A DNA stretch of 33,144 bases from Emcibacter sp. (GCA_026982375.1 JALSHF010000015.1:1-33144); one strand, 5' to 3'; positions 25,134 through 33,144 are shown, counted from the first letter of the stretch. Notes: a model not told the origin generated them from the sequence alone. Translations and numbers: made by a program.

Positions 25134-26438
25134 TTATTTCTCTGCCAAATTGCGGAAATCAAAAACCCGCCGGGCTTTGCCTGCGGAGCGGGGGATGCCG
25201 CCCGGCTCCCGAACATCTGCCTTCACACTCACCCCGCAGAGATTTTTAATGCTCTTTTTCAGCTCTTCTTCAATATGCGACCTGTTATGATCATCTGAAA
25301 AGGCTATCTTGGCTTCTGCCACAACCGTCAGTTCATCCATGACTTTTGGCCGACGGATTTCGCAGAAATAATGAGGGGTCAGCCGTTCGTCCCGGCAAAT
25401 AATCTCTTCAATCTGGGTCGGGAATATATTGACGCCGCGAATGATCATCATATCATCTGTTCGGCCAAAAATCCGCGCCATGCGGCGCATTTTGGACAGG
25501 GAACCCGGCAGCAGCCTTGTCAAATCCCGGGTGCGGTAACGTATGATCGGAAAGGCTTCCTTACAAAGTGAGGTAAAAACCAATTCGCCCTCTTCGCCGT
25601 CGGGCATAAGTTCGCCGGTTTCCGGATCAATTATTTCCGGATAGAATAGATCTTCCCAAATGGTCAGGCCATCCTGGGTTTCCCCGAACTCAGAGCCAAC
25701 GCCCGGGCCCATCACTTCAGAAAGGCCGTAAATATCAACGGCCTTCACATCAAAACGCTGCTCGATCTCACGGCGCATCTCTTCGGTCCAGGGCTCTGCC
25801 CCATGCATGGAAATTTCAAGAGAAGTCGAACGGGGGTCTATGCCAGCCTTGTCAAAGGCATCCGCCAGTGACAACATATAGGATGGCGTTACCATGATGA
25901 TTCGCGGTTTGAAATCCATAATAAGCTGGATCTGCGCCGCCGTCGCCCCGCCAGAGGCCGGCACCACCGTACAGCCCGCGCGTTCTGCCCCGTAATGGGC
26001 GCCAAGCCCGCCGGTGAACAAGCCATAGCCAAAGGCCACATGAACCATATCGCCGGCCCGCCCGCCGGCCACCCGAATGCACCGCGCGATCACTTCTGAC
26101 CAGACATCAATATCCTGCTCGGTATAGCCGACAACCGTCGGCTTTCCCGTTGTGCCGCTTGAGGCATGAAGGCGGGATATTTTTTCTGTTGGAACAGCAA
26201 AAAGACCAAAGGGATAATTATCTCTGAGGTCTTTTTTAACTGTGAAAGGAAATTTTGCCAAATCGCCCAGCGCGTGAAGGTCGTCTGGGCGGACCCCTTT
26301 TTCATCAAAAGCCTTTCGATAAAAAGGCACATTGTCATAGGCATGCTTGAGCGACCATTTCATACGCTCTAATTGAACCGCCTCAATTTCTTCCCGGCTG
26401 GCATATTCAAACCCGTTAATCCCTGTAAACATCGTCAT
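25134..26438 (-). CDS. paaK: Phenylacetate-CoA ligase
   Basis: A 434-residue adenylate-forming ligase of the PaaK type, standard length. It has the ATP loop ASSGTTGKPTVVGYT near 93, the motif YGLSEVMGPGVGSEF near 235, IIRYRTRDLTR near 305, and a C-terminal region with GRTDDMMIIRGVNIFPTQIEE. It converts phenylacetate or a related arylacetate to the CoA thioester. It is last in the ior-kor operon, 40 bases after the gamma-subunit gene. It ends tail to tail with the chelatase gene, 13 bases apart. In this operon it would re-activate acids formed from arylpyruvates or amines. The exact aryl acid is inferred. Confidence 0.93.
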   Translation of the reverse strand: MTMFTGINGFEYASREEIEAVQLERMKWSLKHAYDNVPFYRKAFDEKGVRPDDLHALGDLAKFPFTVKKDLRDNYPFGLFAVPTEKISRLHASSGTTGKPTVVGYTEQDIDVWSEVIARCIRVAGGRAGDMVHVAFGYGLFTGGLGAHYGAERAGCTVVPASGGATAAQIQLIMDFKPRIIMVTPSYMLSLADAFDKAGIDPRSTSLEISMHGAEPWTEEMRREIEQRFDVKAVDIYGLSEVMGPGVGSEFGETQDGLTIWEDLFYPEIIDPETGELMPDGEEGELVFTSLCKEAFPIIRYRTRDLTRLLPGSLSKMRRMARIFGRTDDMMIIRGVNIFPTQIEEIICRDERLTPHYFCEIRRPKVMDELTVVAEAKIAFSDDHNRSHIEEELKKSIKNLCGVSVKADVREPGGIPRSAGKARRVFDFRNLAEK

Positions 26439-26478
26439 TTTATTATTTTTCCCTATTTTTAAATTTTAAGTTATTATT

Positions 26479-27021
26479 TTAAGCCGCTTTTGCCCCCCTG
26501 GCAAGATCCACGCCCGCGTGCAAAGCATCCATATTCAATGTTAAAAATTTCTTTGGTGATATGGACCGCAAGGCACTCTCAATAGTTTCCAGATCAATAT
26601 CCTCTGATAATTCTGCAATAACGCCGGTTGCCACCACATTGGTTATCCGCTCTGACCCCAGGGCAATAGCGGCGGCGCTTAACGGCAGTTCAATGACCTT
26701 GAATTTTCCCTTTGGCGGATTTTTCGTGCGCCTCGGGTCGACAATAACCAGGGCCCCGTCGCGAATGAGGCCTTCTGAGGCCTCTGCGGCGGCCTGATCC
26801 AATATCAATAATGTATCCAGATCAGCGGTCAGCGGGTAATCCGGTGTTCCGGCACTAGCCACAATATCGGCGCGGCTTAAGCCGCCGCGTGACGTTGGCT
26901 CATAACTTTGCGACATGGAGACATGATATCCCTTCCCCGTTAAGGCGCGGGAGAATATTTTTGCGCAGAGCTGAAGCCCTTGACCACCTGCGCCGCTAAA
27001 CCGCATTTCAAGATTTTTCAT
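26479..27021 (-). CDS. 2-oxoacid:ferredoxin oxidoreductase gamma subunit
   Basis: A 180-residue gamma subunit (POR_gamma domain) with the nucleotide-like loop FSGAGGQGLQLCAKI at the N-terminus and YEPTSRGGLSRADI near 43. It completes a three-gene alpha-beta-gamma enzyme of the KorABC/VorABC type. The frame begins with a TTG overlapping the beta-subunit stop, but ATG at 27021 is preferred because AAAGG lies 9 bases upstream. The substrate could be 2-oxoglutarate, branched or aryl 2-oxoacids; context favours aryl or branched acids. Confidence 0.9.
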   Translation of the reverse strand: MKNLEMRFSGAGGQGLQLCAKIFSRALTGKGYHVSMSQSYEPTSRGGLSRADIVASAGTPDYPLTADLDTLLILDQAAAEASEGLIRDGALVIVDPRRTKNPPKGKFKVIELPLSAAAIALGSERITNVVATGVIAELSEDIDLETIESALRSISPKKFLTLNMDALHAGVDLARGAKAA

Positions 27022-27023
27022 CC

Positions 27024-27935
27024 TCAATGACCTTTCTGCTTTTTCTGTATATCATGAACCAATTCACGGTAGCTCTCGCCATATTCCGGCCGGTCAGATT
27101 TCACAAAGACGCCCGTATTCATGCTATTGGGGCGGAAGGGGTGATCAACCACATTATTGTCATATTCCCCGTATTTAAAATCTGCGGGACGCATGCTTCT
27201 TGTCTGGCCCAGCACCATTTCCGATGATGACCCCAGATCATTTTTCCGGCCATTGATTTCCGTGCAGTCTGACATAATCTCAATGAAAGAAAATCCTTTA
27301 TAGTCCAGCCCTTCAGAAATCAAATCTCTGAGGCGCGGCACATGTATCGTCACCTCGCGGCCCACAAATCCGGCACCGGCGGCCTCGGCCAGACGGCTGG
27401 CATCAAAAACAGGTTCTATATTACCGGCCGGCGTGGTCGTGGTAAAACGATCATATGGCGTGGTCGGCGATACTTGCCCGCCCGTCATGCCGTAAATTTC
27501 GTTATTCAGCATAATACAGGTGATGTCCAGATTGCGCCGGGCAGCGTGGATCAAATGATTGCCGCCAATGGCAAGACAATCCCCGTCACCGGTGATAACC
27601 ACCACATGCAAATCAGGCCGGGCCATTTTCAAACCGGTGGCAAAGGCCAAGGGCCGGCCATGGGTGGTATGATAGGTGTTGGCATCAATATAGGTGCCAA
27701 CCCGCCCGGAACAACCAATGCCGCTGACGATCGCCAGCTTGTCCTTGTCTATGCCCTGATCATGAATCGCCCAAAGAAGCGCCCTGAGCGCGATTCCATG
27801 GCCACATCCCGGGCACATAAAATGGGGAAATAAATCAAGGCGCAGATAATCCTGAATTTCAAAATCCCTGATCTTGTCTAATTGATTACCCTGTTCTGCG
27901 GGCTGTTCAGCCTGGGGCATAACATGTTTATTCAT
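27024..27935 (-). CDS. 2-oxoacid:ferredoxin oxidoreductase beta subunit (TPP-binding)
   Basis: A 303-residue beta subunit. CPGCGHGIALRAL near residue 41 and the TPP/magnesium motif ITGDGDCLAIGGNH near 112 are clear, as is NNEIYGMTGGQVSPTTP near 145. A perfect AAGGAGG ribosome site 9 bases before ATG 27935 decides the start, so the 24-base upstream extension is rejected. The start lies within the end of the alpha gene (8-base overlap). It pairs with the alpha subunit upstream and the gamma subunit downstream. Confidence 0.93.
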   Translation of the reverse strand: MNKHVMPQAEQPAEQGNQLDKIRDFEIQDYLRLDLFPHFMCPGCGHGIALRALLWAIHDQGIDKDKLAIVSGIGCSGRVGTYIDANTYHTTHGRPLAFATGLKMARPDLHVVVITGDGDCLAIGGNHLIHAARRNLDITCIMLNNEIYGMTGGQVSPTTPYDRFTTTTPAGNIEPVFDASRLAEAAGAGFVGREVTIHVPRLRDLISEGLDYKGFSFIEIMSDCTEINGRKNDLGSSSEMVLGQTRSMRPADFKYGEYDNNVVDHPFRPNSMNTGVFVKSDRPEYGESYRELVHDIQKKQKGH

Positions 27936-29100
27936 GATCGAGAACCTCCTTAACGGCATTTATAATTTGAGACGGCGATATAGGCTCCCCGTCATAACGG
28001 TTCAGACCGGAAACAACCTGTTTTCCTTGTTTGGCGGCCCCGATTTCCAATATCATCTGACCACTGTTCATTTCCGCCACCACAAAGTTTTTGGCCTTTT
28101 TGGTCAGCTTGCGAAATGTTTGCGTCGGAAAGGGCCATAGGGTAATTGGCCTGAAAAGACCAACTTTAAGCCCCTCAGCCCGAAGTTCCCGCACGGCCTT
28201 GCGGGCCGCGCGCCCGACAATTCCCAAGGCAACAATCACCACATCTGCATCCTCACAATCAACATCCTCAAAACTCTCGATCAAATCCTTGTTGATCTCC
28301 ATCTTGTTAAATAGACGTTTCATGGCGCGATCTACCTCAATAGATTTTTGCGTTGGGAAGCCACTTTCACTCACGGTCAGGCCTGTGGTATGAACCCGGT
28401 AACCATCTCCGGGCCGCGCCATGGGCGCAACACCATCCGCATCCGGGCGGTAAGGCTTATAATCCTCAGGGTTGCCGCTGGCCCATTTACGCACTGTATT
28501 TTCATATTCTGCCACATCCGGCAGAGAAATCGTTTCCACAAGATGACCCAGACTTTCATCGAACAAAACCAATACCGGAATGCGCAATTGTTCCGACAGG
28601 GCAAAGGCACGAGCCGTTTGACTATAAATTTCTTCCACAGATCCCGGGGTCAGCGCAATCACCGGGTGATCACCGTGGGTGCCCCAGCGGGCCTGCATCA
28701 AATCCCCTTGAGAAGGGCGTGTCGGCATGCCCGTTGACGGGCCGCCGCGCATGACATTAACGACGACGCAGGGAATCTGAGCGCCCATGCCATAACCCAG
28801 ATTTTCCTGTTTCAGCGAGAAACCCGGCCCACTGGTGGCGGTCATGGCTTTAACGCCGCCCATGCTGGCACCAAGTGTCGCGGCAATAGAGGCAATCTCA
28901 TCTTCCATCTGTATAAAAACACCGCCAACCTTGGGGAGTTCCTGTGCCAACTTCTCGGCCACTTCCGAAGACGGTGTGATCGGGTAACCGGCATAAAAGC
29001 GGCATCCCGCCGCCACCGCTCCAAGAGCGCAGGCGTGATTGCCCTGAATATTAATGCTATCCTGACTATCCGGCGTATTTTGTGAAGCTTGTCCGGTCAT
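27928..29100 (-). CDS. 2-oxoacid:ferredoxin oxidoreductase alpha subunit
   Basis: A 390-residue alpha subunit of the KorA/VorB type. It shows GNHACALGAVAAGCRFYAGY near residue 20, YPITPSSEVAE and MTATSGPGFSLKQENLGYG near 90, the pyrimidine-binding domain, then a C-terminal transketolase-like domain. It binds TPP with the beta subunit and makes acyl-CoA from 2-oxoacids with ferredoxin reduction. It overlaps the iorB stop by four bases (ATGA). The separate ferredoxin-like delta subunit of some relatives is missing here; the fused iron-sulfur domains of IorA and IorB are the only such domains in the operon. Confidence 0.93.
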   Translation of the reverse strand: MTGQASQNTPDSQDSINIQGNHACALGAVAAGCRFYAGYPITPSSEVAEKLAQELPKVGGVFIQMEDEIASIAATLGASMGGVKAMTATSGPGFSLKQENLGYGMGAQIPCVVVNVMRGGPSTGMPTRPSQGDLMQARWGTHGDHPVIALTPGSVEEIYSQTARAFALSEQLRIPVLVLFDESLGHLVETISLPDVAEYENTVRKWASGNPEDYKPYRPDADGVAPMARPGDGYRVHTTGLTVSESGFPTQKSIEVDRAMKRLFNKMEINKDLIESFEDVDCEDADVVIVALGIVGRAARKAVRELRAEGLKVGLFRPITLWPFPTQTFRKLTKKAKNFVVAEMNSGQMILEIGAAKQGKQVVSGLNRYDGEPISPSQIINAVKEVLDHE

Positions 29101-30092
29101 GCTACGGCCTCCTGAACTATAGGATTAGGGGGGGGATTTAGGGCGGGATTAAGAGAAATGGCAAAATCCGGGCAGAGCCATTCACATATGTGGCAGCCCG
29201 TACATTCTTCCGGATCGGCAAGTTCCACCACCTGATCCTTATTCAAGGTCAGGCAACGTTCCGGGCACATTTTTACGCAGATATCACAGCCTTTGCACCA
29301 TTCTTCGATTATGGAAAGCGTGGTACGCACAGGATGATCTTCCGGCTGCACAAGCGGGATGAAGGCCGACCCTTCCACGGGCTCGCCCTTGCGGGAACCT
29401 TCGATCCATTTCTGCCCCTTGTCAAATACGCTAAGGTTGACGTCTATGGTTTTGGGCGGCACCATCTGCGTGATGACCTCTCTCCAGACCTCATTTGAAA
29501 AGGTCAATGTGGTCGATAAGGCCCCCAGAAGAAGCGTATTGGCGGCCAGTTCATTGCCTTCTTTTGCGGCCATATCCGTGGCATCAATGGCAAAAGTCTC
29601 CGCCACTTTTCCAATGATGTCATCCGGCGTATCCTTTAAATAGCCAATATCTGCGCCCAATATGCGCGAGCGGCAGGCAAAAGGCGGGACGATACGTTTC
29701 GTATCCGTTATGAAAATACCGGTATCAGGCCGCAAGTAATCCATCCATCGCAATCCCTCGGCCCATTCAAGGGCAACCAGAACATCGGCCTTGCCCTTGG
29801 GAATGGTCGGTGACCAGACGGTTTTGCCAAAACGCACGTGGCTGAACACCACACCGCCGCGTTTTGCCATGCCGTGAACCTCACTCTGTTTCACCTGAAG
29901 TCCAAGATTTTGGCAAATTTGCGCCAAGACCTTTGACACCATAATGACACCCTGGCCCCCGACACCAACGATCAAAACATTAATCGCTTCATCCGATGTC
30001 TCCGGATCCAGTCTTTTCGGGTTCAATTTTAACGGCATGCGGTTCGCAATATCCGCCTTGCGGGTTGATTTGTTTTTCTTTGCTTTGGCCAT
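29097..30092 (-). CDS. iorB: Indolepyruvate oxidoreductase subunit beta with C-terminal 2x[4Fe-4S] domain
   Basis: A 331-residue protein. The N-terminal gamma-type domain holds VLIVGVGGQGVIMVSKVLAQ near residue 40 and HGMAKRGGVVFSHVRFG near 72. The C-terminal extension carries two [4Fe-4S] motifs, CKGCDICVKMCPERC and CTGCHICEWLCPDF. Stand-alone IorB proteins are usually shorter, so the extra ferredoxin domain is notable. The frame extends upstream into iorA, but ATG 30092 has GGGAG upstream and follows the iorA stop by two bases, so it is chosen. It acts with IorA to convert arylpyruvates to arylacetyl-CoA. Confidence 0.9.
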   Translation of the reverse strand: MAKAKKNKSTRKADIANRMPLKLNPKRLDPETSDEAINVLIVGVGGQGVIMVSKVLAQICQNLGLQVKQSEVHGMAKRGGVVFSHVRFGKTVWSPTIPKGKADVLVALEWAEGLRWMDYLRPDTGIFITDTKRIVPPFACRSRILGADIGYLKDTPDDIIGKVAETFAIDATDMAAKEGNELAANTLLLGALSTTLTFSNEVWREVITQMVPPKTIDVNLSVFDKGQKWIEGSRKGEPVEGSAFIPLVQPEDHPVRTTLSIIEEWCKGCDICVKMCPERCLTLNKDQVVELADPEECTGCHICEWLCPDFAISLNPALNPPPNPIVQEAVA

Positions 30093-30094
30093 GG

Positions 30095-31945
30095 TCACGC
30101 TCCCCCGCAAGGCGTGATTTTCTCGCCTTTTGAATTTACTGTTGGTTGAATGGCGCCGGTTGGGCAAAATTGGGCGCACATGGAACAGCCGATGCAGGCA
30201 GCCGGGTCAATTTTGACAATATGGCGCCCTTCGTACCATTCATCGCTCCAGATCAGAGCAGGGCAGCCCAAATTCATACAGCCCTGACAGGCGTTGCAAT
30301 CTTTACTGTCCACGGTCATTGTCGGGCCTTTAATCTTCACCGGGTCAAGGACGCAGGGCCGATCCGCGATTAAAACGGATACCCCGCGGTACGCAATGGC
30401 TTCGCGCATGGTTTGCATCATGGAACCGGCATCATATGAATCCACCCGTTCAATCCATTCAACGCCGCAAGCCCGAATCATTTCTTCGAAATCCAGCTTA
30501 TGGGTCTGGTCGCCGCGCAATGTTTTACCCGTACTTGGGTTTTCCTGACCGCCGGTCATGGCGGTAATATGATTATCCAGCAGAATCACCGTAATATTGG
30601 CATCATTATAAACCGCATCAATCAAGGGCGGAATTCCGGAATGGAGGAAAGTACTGTCGCCAAGGGTCGCCACAATAGGCTTGTCTGATAATCCGGCCAA
30701 ATACATACCGACCGCATTGCCAATGCTGGATCCCATGGCCACTGTGGTATCAATGGCCGTCAGCGGATCGCCCACGGCCAGAGTATAACAGCCGATATCA
30801 CCCGCCACCCAGACATCAAGGCTGCGTATGGCGGTATAGCTCATGGCATGTGGGCATCCAGCGCAGAGAACGGGCGGACGGATCAAAGGTTCAAAGGCGG
30901 GTATCACCGTATTTTCTTCAGTTTCAAGCAGACCGGCCTGTTCAAAGCTGGCCCGCACAAGTTCCGGCGAAAATTCGCCAAGGCGCGGGAAATATTCCTT
31001 GCCTTCTACTTTCAGGCCCCAGGCTTTCAACTGATTTTCAATCACCGGCTCCAATTCCTCAACCACGATAATACGGTCATGTTTGGCGCAAAAATCCTCA
31101 ATCAGTTTTTTCGGCAGCGGAAAACTCAAACCAAGCTTTAAAACGCTGGTATCCGGCAGATTTTCCTTCACATAGACATAACTCATGCTGGCGGTAATGA
31201 TACCAACATCTGATGGCCCCATTTCAATTCGGTTCAGGTCTGAAGTTTCCAGTTCCTCCGCCAACCGCGCGAGCCGCGCAATAACAAAAGGATGGCGCGC
31301 ACGCGCATGGCCCGGCACCATAACATTTTTAACAACATCCGACTTGAACCCAAGATCTTTTGGCACCACGCGCGGGCTCACCAGAACGGGGCTTCGCGTA
31401 TGGCAAATTCGGGTTGTGCTGCGCACCATCACCGGCGTGTCAAATCGCTCGCTGATATCAAAGGCGATTTTTGTAAAATCCAAAGCTTCCTGCGCATCGC
31501 AAGGCTCAAGCACGGGAATTTGCGCAAATTGACCAAAAATTCGGCTATCCTGTTCATTCTGGGAACTATGGATACCCGGGTCATCACACACTATCAGCAC
31601 CAAACCGCCATGCGCGCCAATATAAGACTGTGACATCAAGGCATCGGACGCCACATTCAGGCCCACATGTTTCATCATGGTCAAGGACCGCACCCCGGCA
31701 AAGGAACCGCCAATGGCCACATCAAGGCCGACCTTTTCATTGGTTGCCCATTGGGCTTTAATATCACCTGCCGGATAATGACTCATATTTTCCATAATTT
31801 CCGTGCTTGGCGTTCCGGGATAGGCCGAGGCAACTTTGATGCCGGCTTCCCATGCCCCACGGGCCATGGCTTCATTCCCGGTCATCTGGTGGGTGATGCC
31901 GGTTTTAATTGCTGTCACGGAAACTTGTTCGGCCTTCGCGCTCAT
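30095..31945 (-). CDS. iorA: Indolepyruvate ferredoxin oxidoreductase alpha subunit (fused)
   Basis: A 616-residue fused alpha/beta subunit. It shows AYPGTPSTEIMENM near residue 40, the TPP site GDIGCYTLAVGDPL and LGDSTFLHSGIPPLIDA, NHITAMTGGQENPSTG, and a C-terminal ferredoxin domain with CNACQGCMNLGCP and CIGCSMCAQFCP. It oxidatively decarboxylates indolepyruvate and phenylpyruvate-type acids. The frame is open 120 bases upstream, but ATG 31945 has AGGAGAAG upstream and fits the family start. It heads the six-gene operon iorA-iorB-alpha-beta-gamma-paaK. Confidence 0.95.
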   Translation of the reverse strand: MSAKAEQVSVTAIKTGITHQMTGNEAMARGAWEAGIKVASAYPGTPSTEIMENMSHYPAGDIKAQWATNEKVGLDVAIGGSFAGVRSLTMMKHVGLNVASDALMSQSYIGAHGGLVLIVCDDPGIHSSQNEQDSRIFGQFAQIPVLEPCDAQEALDFTKIAFDISERFDTPVMVRSTTRICHTRSPVLVSPRVVPKDLGFKSDVVKNVMVPGHARARHPFVIARLARLAEELETSDLNRIEMGPSDVGIITASMSYVYVKENLPDTSVLKLGLSFPLPKKLIEDFCAKHDRIIVVEELEPVIENQLKAWGLKVEGKEYFPRLGEFSPELVRASFEQAGLLETEENTVIPAFEPLIRPPVLCAGCPHAMSYTAIRSLDVWVAGDIGCYTLAVGDPLTAIDTTVAMGSSIGNAVGMYLAGLSDKPIVATLGDSTFLHSGIPPLIDAVYNDANITVILLDNHITAMTGGQENPSTGKTLRGDQTHKLDFEEMIRACGVEWIERVDSYDAGSMMQTMREAIAYRGVSVLIADRPCVLDPVKIKGPTMTVDSKDCNACQGCMNLGCPALIWSDEWYEGRHIVKIDPAACIGCSMCAQFCPTGAIQPTVNSKGEKITPCGGA

Positions 31946-31978
31946 AATCTTCTCCTGTCCACAGTCAATGATGACAAT

Positions 31979-32025
31979 AATATGATACATTAATTTGATT
32001 AAATTTAAATAAAGCGTATCATATT
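31979..32025. promoter_or_regulatory. Candidate operator of iorA: spaced 10-base inverted repeat
   Basis: AATATGATAC (31979-31988) and GTATCATATT (32016-32025) are perfect inverted copies 27 bases apart, upstream of iorA. A degenerate FNR-like site TTGAT-TAAA-TTTAA (31995-32008) lies at the centre of the dyad, with two mismatches from TTGAT-N4-ATCAA. Function is inferred from symmetry and location. Confidence 0.4.
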
Positions 32026-32243
32026 TATCAGCAATCGCAAGGATAAAACACTTAAAACATGCCATTTTACGAAAGAAAATGTCTTATTAAACCTGTTAGA
32101 GAAAGAAAATTCCCCGAACGGTCGGTTAACTAATTGTAATGCCAATATTTTTCCGTGCAGAAAATTTGATCTTCAAAGATATCAAAAAAAAATATTTAAT
32201 ATCTAAAAGATCAATAAAAACAATCTATTATCCACAAGCTTCC

Positions 32244-32257
32244 TTGATATGAATCAA
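32244..32257 (+). promoter_or_regulatory. FNR/Anr box upstream of ubiT
   Basis: TTGAT-ATGA-ATCAA is a perfect match to the FNR/Anr consensus. Its centre (32250.5) is 41.5 bases upstream of the start predicted from the TATAAA at 32280-32285, the class II activation position. Known ubiTUV genes serve oxygen-independent ubiquinone synthesis and can be FNR-controlled, so the site is well placed. Confidence 0.75.
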
Positions 32258-32260
32258 TCG

Positions 32261-32279
32261 ACCTGTTTAATAAACAGGT
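32261..32279. promoter_or_regulatory. 19-base perfect palindrome between FNR box and -10
   Basis: ACCTGTTTA-A-TAAACAGGT, nine-base arms with one central base. It fills the space between the FNR box and the -10, where a bound repressor would block polymerase. A half copy ACCTGTT lies at 32091-32097. The binder is unknown. Confidence 0.5.
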
Positions 32280-32285
32280 TATAAA
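32280..32285 (+). promoter_or_regulatory. Candidate -10 element of ubiT
   Basis: TATAAA, five of six positions of the sigma-70 consensus, 41 bases before the ubiT ATG and correctly spaced from the FNR box for class II activation. Confidence 0.5.
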
Positions 32286-32325
32286 TGCCCGAAAAACAAC
32301 AAATCACGATTTGGAAAAGCTGAAT

Positions 32326-33024
32326 ATGCCCCTTGAGCCTGATACTCATAACGCGAATGACGCGTTCTCGCCCCTGTTAGTGGCGGGCTTGATGATCAAA
32401 CCATTGCCCAAAACGCCGCTTAATCGATGGCTCCAATATACCACAGATCACATTCAGAAAAACCATCCCGCCATTCTTGCCCGGCTTGAACAGATCGCAG
32501 GCACGGTATTTCTTATCCGGCCAACGGATTTTCCCCATGACTTTCGTCTGACCATTCAAAAACACCGTATGTCCTGCCAAATTGAAGATGAATTTATGAC
32601 CCCTGCGGATGTGACCATCTGCGGGCCTCTTTTGTCTCTTATGGATATGATGGACGGAAAGCTGGACGGCGATGCCTTGTTTTTTTCCCGAGATTTAACA
32701 ATAGAAGGCGATACTGCGGCCCTGTTGACCCTGCGCAATGCTGTCGACAGCGACGATATTGATCTTCGGGCAGAAATCATTGCCTCCTTTGGTCTGTTGG
32801 CTGGCCCGGCAAAGGCCGCTTTAAACCTTGGCGACCATCTGTATCAAAGCCTGTCGCGCAATATGAGTTTAATCAGTCAGGCCATAACCCGCCCCCTGTC
32901 AAAACGCTGTGAGGGGCTTGAGCATGACAATCAAAGCCTTCGAAACAGGGTGGATCATCTGGACAAAATGCTGACCAAGACCCAGAAACGTCTGCAAAGC
33001 CTGAGCCGGAAAACAAAGATATGA
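32326..33024 (+). CDS. ubiT: UbiT, SCP2-domain lipid-binding protein of O2-independent ubiquinone synthesis
   Basis: A 232-residue protein with an SCP2 sterol-carrier domain (about residues 30-140, with FRLTIQKHRMSCQIEDEF, TICGPLLSLMDMMDGKLDGD and ALFFSRDLTIEGDT). A C-terminal helical tail includes a coiled-coil-like stretch (about 195-232). UbiT carries ubiquinone intermediates for the UbiU-UbiV hydroxylase that works without oxygen. The frame starts at a TTG 15 bases upstream, but ATG 32326 has GGAAAAG in place and is preferred. It overlaps the next gene, which is ubiU-like, by four bases (ATGA). The FNR box upstream predicts anaerobic expression. Confidence 0.85.
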   Translation: MPLEPDTHNANDAFSPLLVAGLMIKPLPKTPLNRWLQYTTDHIQKNHPAILARLEQIAGTVFLIRPTDFPHDFRLTIQKHRMSCQIEDEFMTPADVTICGPLLSLMDMMDGKLDGDALFFSRDLTIEGDTAALLTLRNAVDSDDIDLRAEIIASFGLLAGPAKAALNLGDHLYQSLSRNMSLISQAITRPLSKRCEGLEHDNQSLRNRVDHLDKMLTKTQKRLQSLSRKTKI

Positions 33025-33144
33025 CAAAGTTAGAGCTTATATGTCCAGCGGGCACCCCTGCGGCTTTGCGCGTTGCTGTGGATGAGGGCGCGGATGCGGT
33101 ATATTTGGGATTTCGCGATGAAACCAATGCCCGCAACTTCCCGG
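33021..33144 (+). CDS. ubiU: UbiU-like peptidase U32 family protein, N-terminal fragment
   Basis: Only 41 codons lie in the window; the 3' part is cut off. The start MTKLELICPAGTPAALRVAV continues to GADAVYLGFRDETNARNF, the usual N-terminus of U32-family UbiU. UbiU with UbiV forms the iron-sulfur hydroxylase complex for anaerobic ubiquinone synthesis. The overlap with ubiT and the shared FNR-type promoter support the assignment over other U32 proteases such as YegQ-type tRNA hydroxylases. Confidence 0.8.
   Translation, partial: MTKLELICPAGTPAALRVAVDEGADAVYLGFRDETNARNFP

Larger units (their letters stand above)
31946..32325. other. Divergent AT-rich intergenic region between iorA and ubiT
   Basis: 380 bases without a gene. 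It holds a spaced inverted repeat near iorA, an FNR/Anr box, a 19-base palindrome and a -10 near ubiT (all listed separately), and one stray half copy ACCTGTT at 32091-32097 of that palindrome. GAAAGAAAA occurs twice between about 32071 and 32110. Beyond these I see no coding frame or RNA gene. Confidence 0.7.

Overview
The window looks like a chromosomal catabolic region of an alphaproteobacterium of moderate G+C. The basis is a quinohemoprotein amine dehydrogenase (qhn) cluster of the Paracoccus/Pseudomonas type, UbiT/UbiU genes, fused IorA/IorB oxidoreductases and LysR, FeaR and Lrp type regulators. I cannot place the genus. No rRNA, tRNA, CRISPR array or transposase was seen.

Layout. (1) 1-1881, minus: a hydantoinase A family gene cut by the window edge and a thiolase, with a divergent LysR regulator (2183-3082). 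(2) 3083-4800: a degenerate aldehyde dehydrogenase relic, then a visibly AT-rich pair of unrecognised genes (a soluble protein overlapping a small membrane protein), closed by a long hairpin. (3) 4823-11820, minus: TonB-dependent receptor, qhnA (diheme subunit), qhnC (CTQ-bearing gamma subunit), qhnB (propeller subunit) and an aldehyde dehydrogenase, with a FeaR/QhnR-like AraC activator upstream (12011-12952). (4) 13106-15923, minus: a metallo-beta-lactamase-fold protein, an aromatic-ring-hydroxylase-like flavoprotein and a DUF2783 protein. (5) 16054-20775, minus: qhnG, qhnF, qhnE and a LuxR-type regulator, which supply maturation and export of QhnC. (6) 20964-25120, plus: an Lrp/AsnC regulator, an O-antigen-ligase-like membrane protein, an ALDH7/AmaB-type dehydrogenase and a CbiX-like chelatase. 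(7) 25134-31945, minus: iorA, iorB, a three-subunit 2-oxoacid:ferredoxin oxidoreductase and paaK. (8) 32326-33144, plus: ubiT and the start of ubiU, behind a perfect FNR/Anr box.

How it fits together (inference). A periplasmic amine dehydrogenase would turn primary amines such as phenylethylamine into aldehydes, and the co-directional aldehyde dehydrogenase would make the acids. PaaK would activate arylacetates to CoA thioesters, while the Ior/Kor enzymes would make acyl-CoA from aryl or branched 2-oxoacids. The region therefore reads as an amine, aromatic amino acid and lysine catabolic neighbourhood with an anaerobic quinone-synthesis operon beside it. The most notable points are the lack of the radical SAM gene qhnD from an otherwise complete qhn set, the unrecognised AT-rich two-gene island beside an ALDH relic, and the FNR box at a class II position before ubiT.
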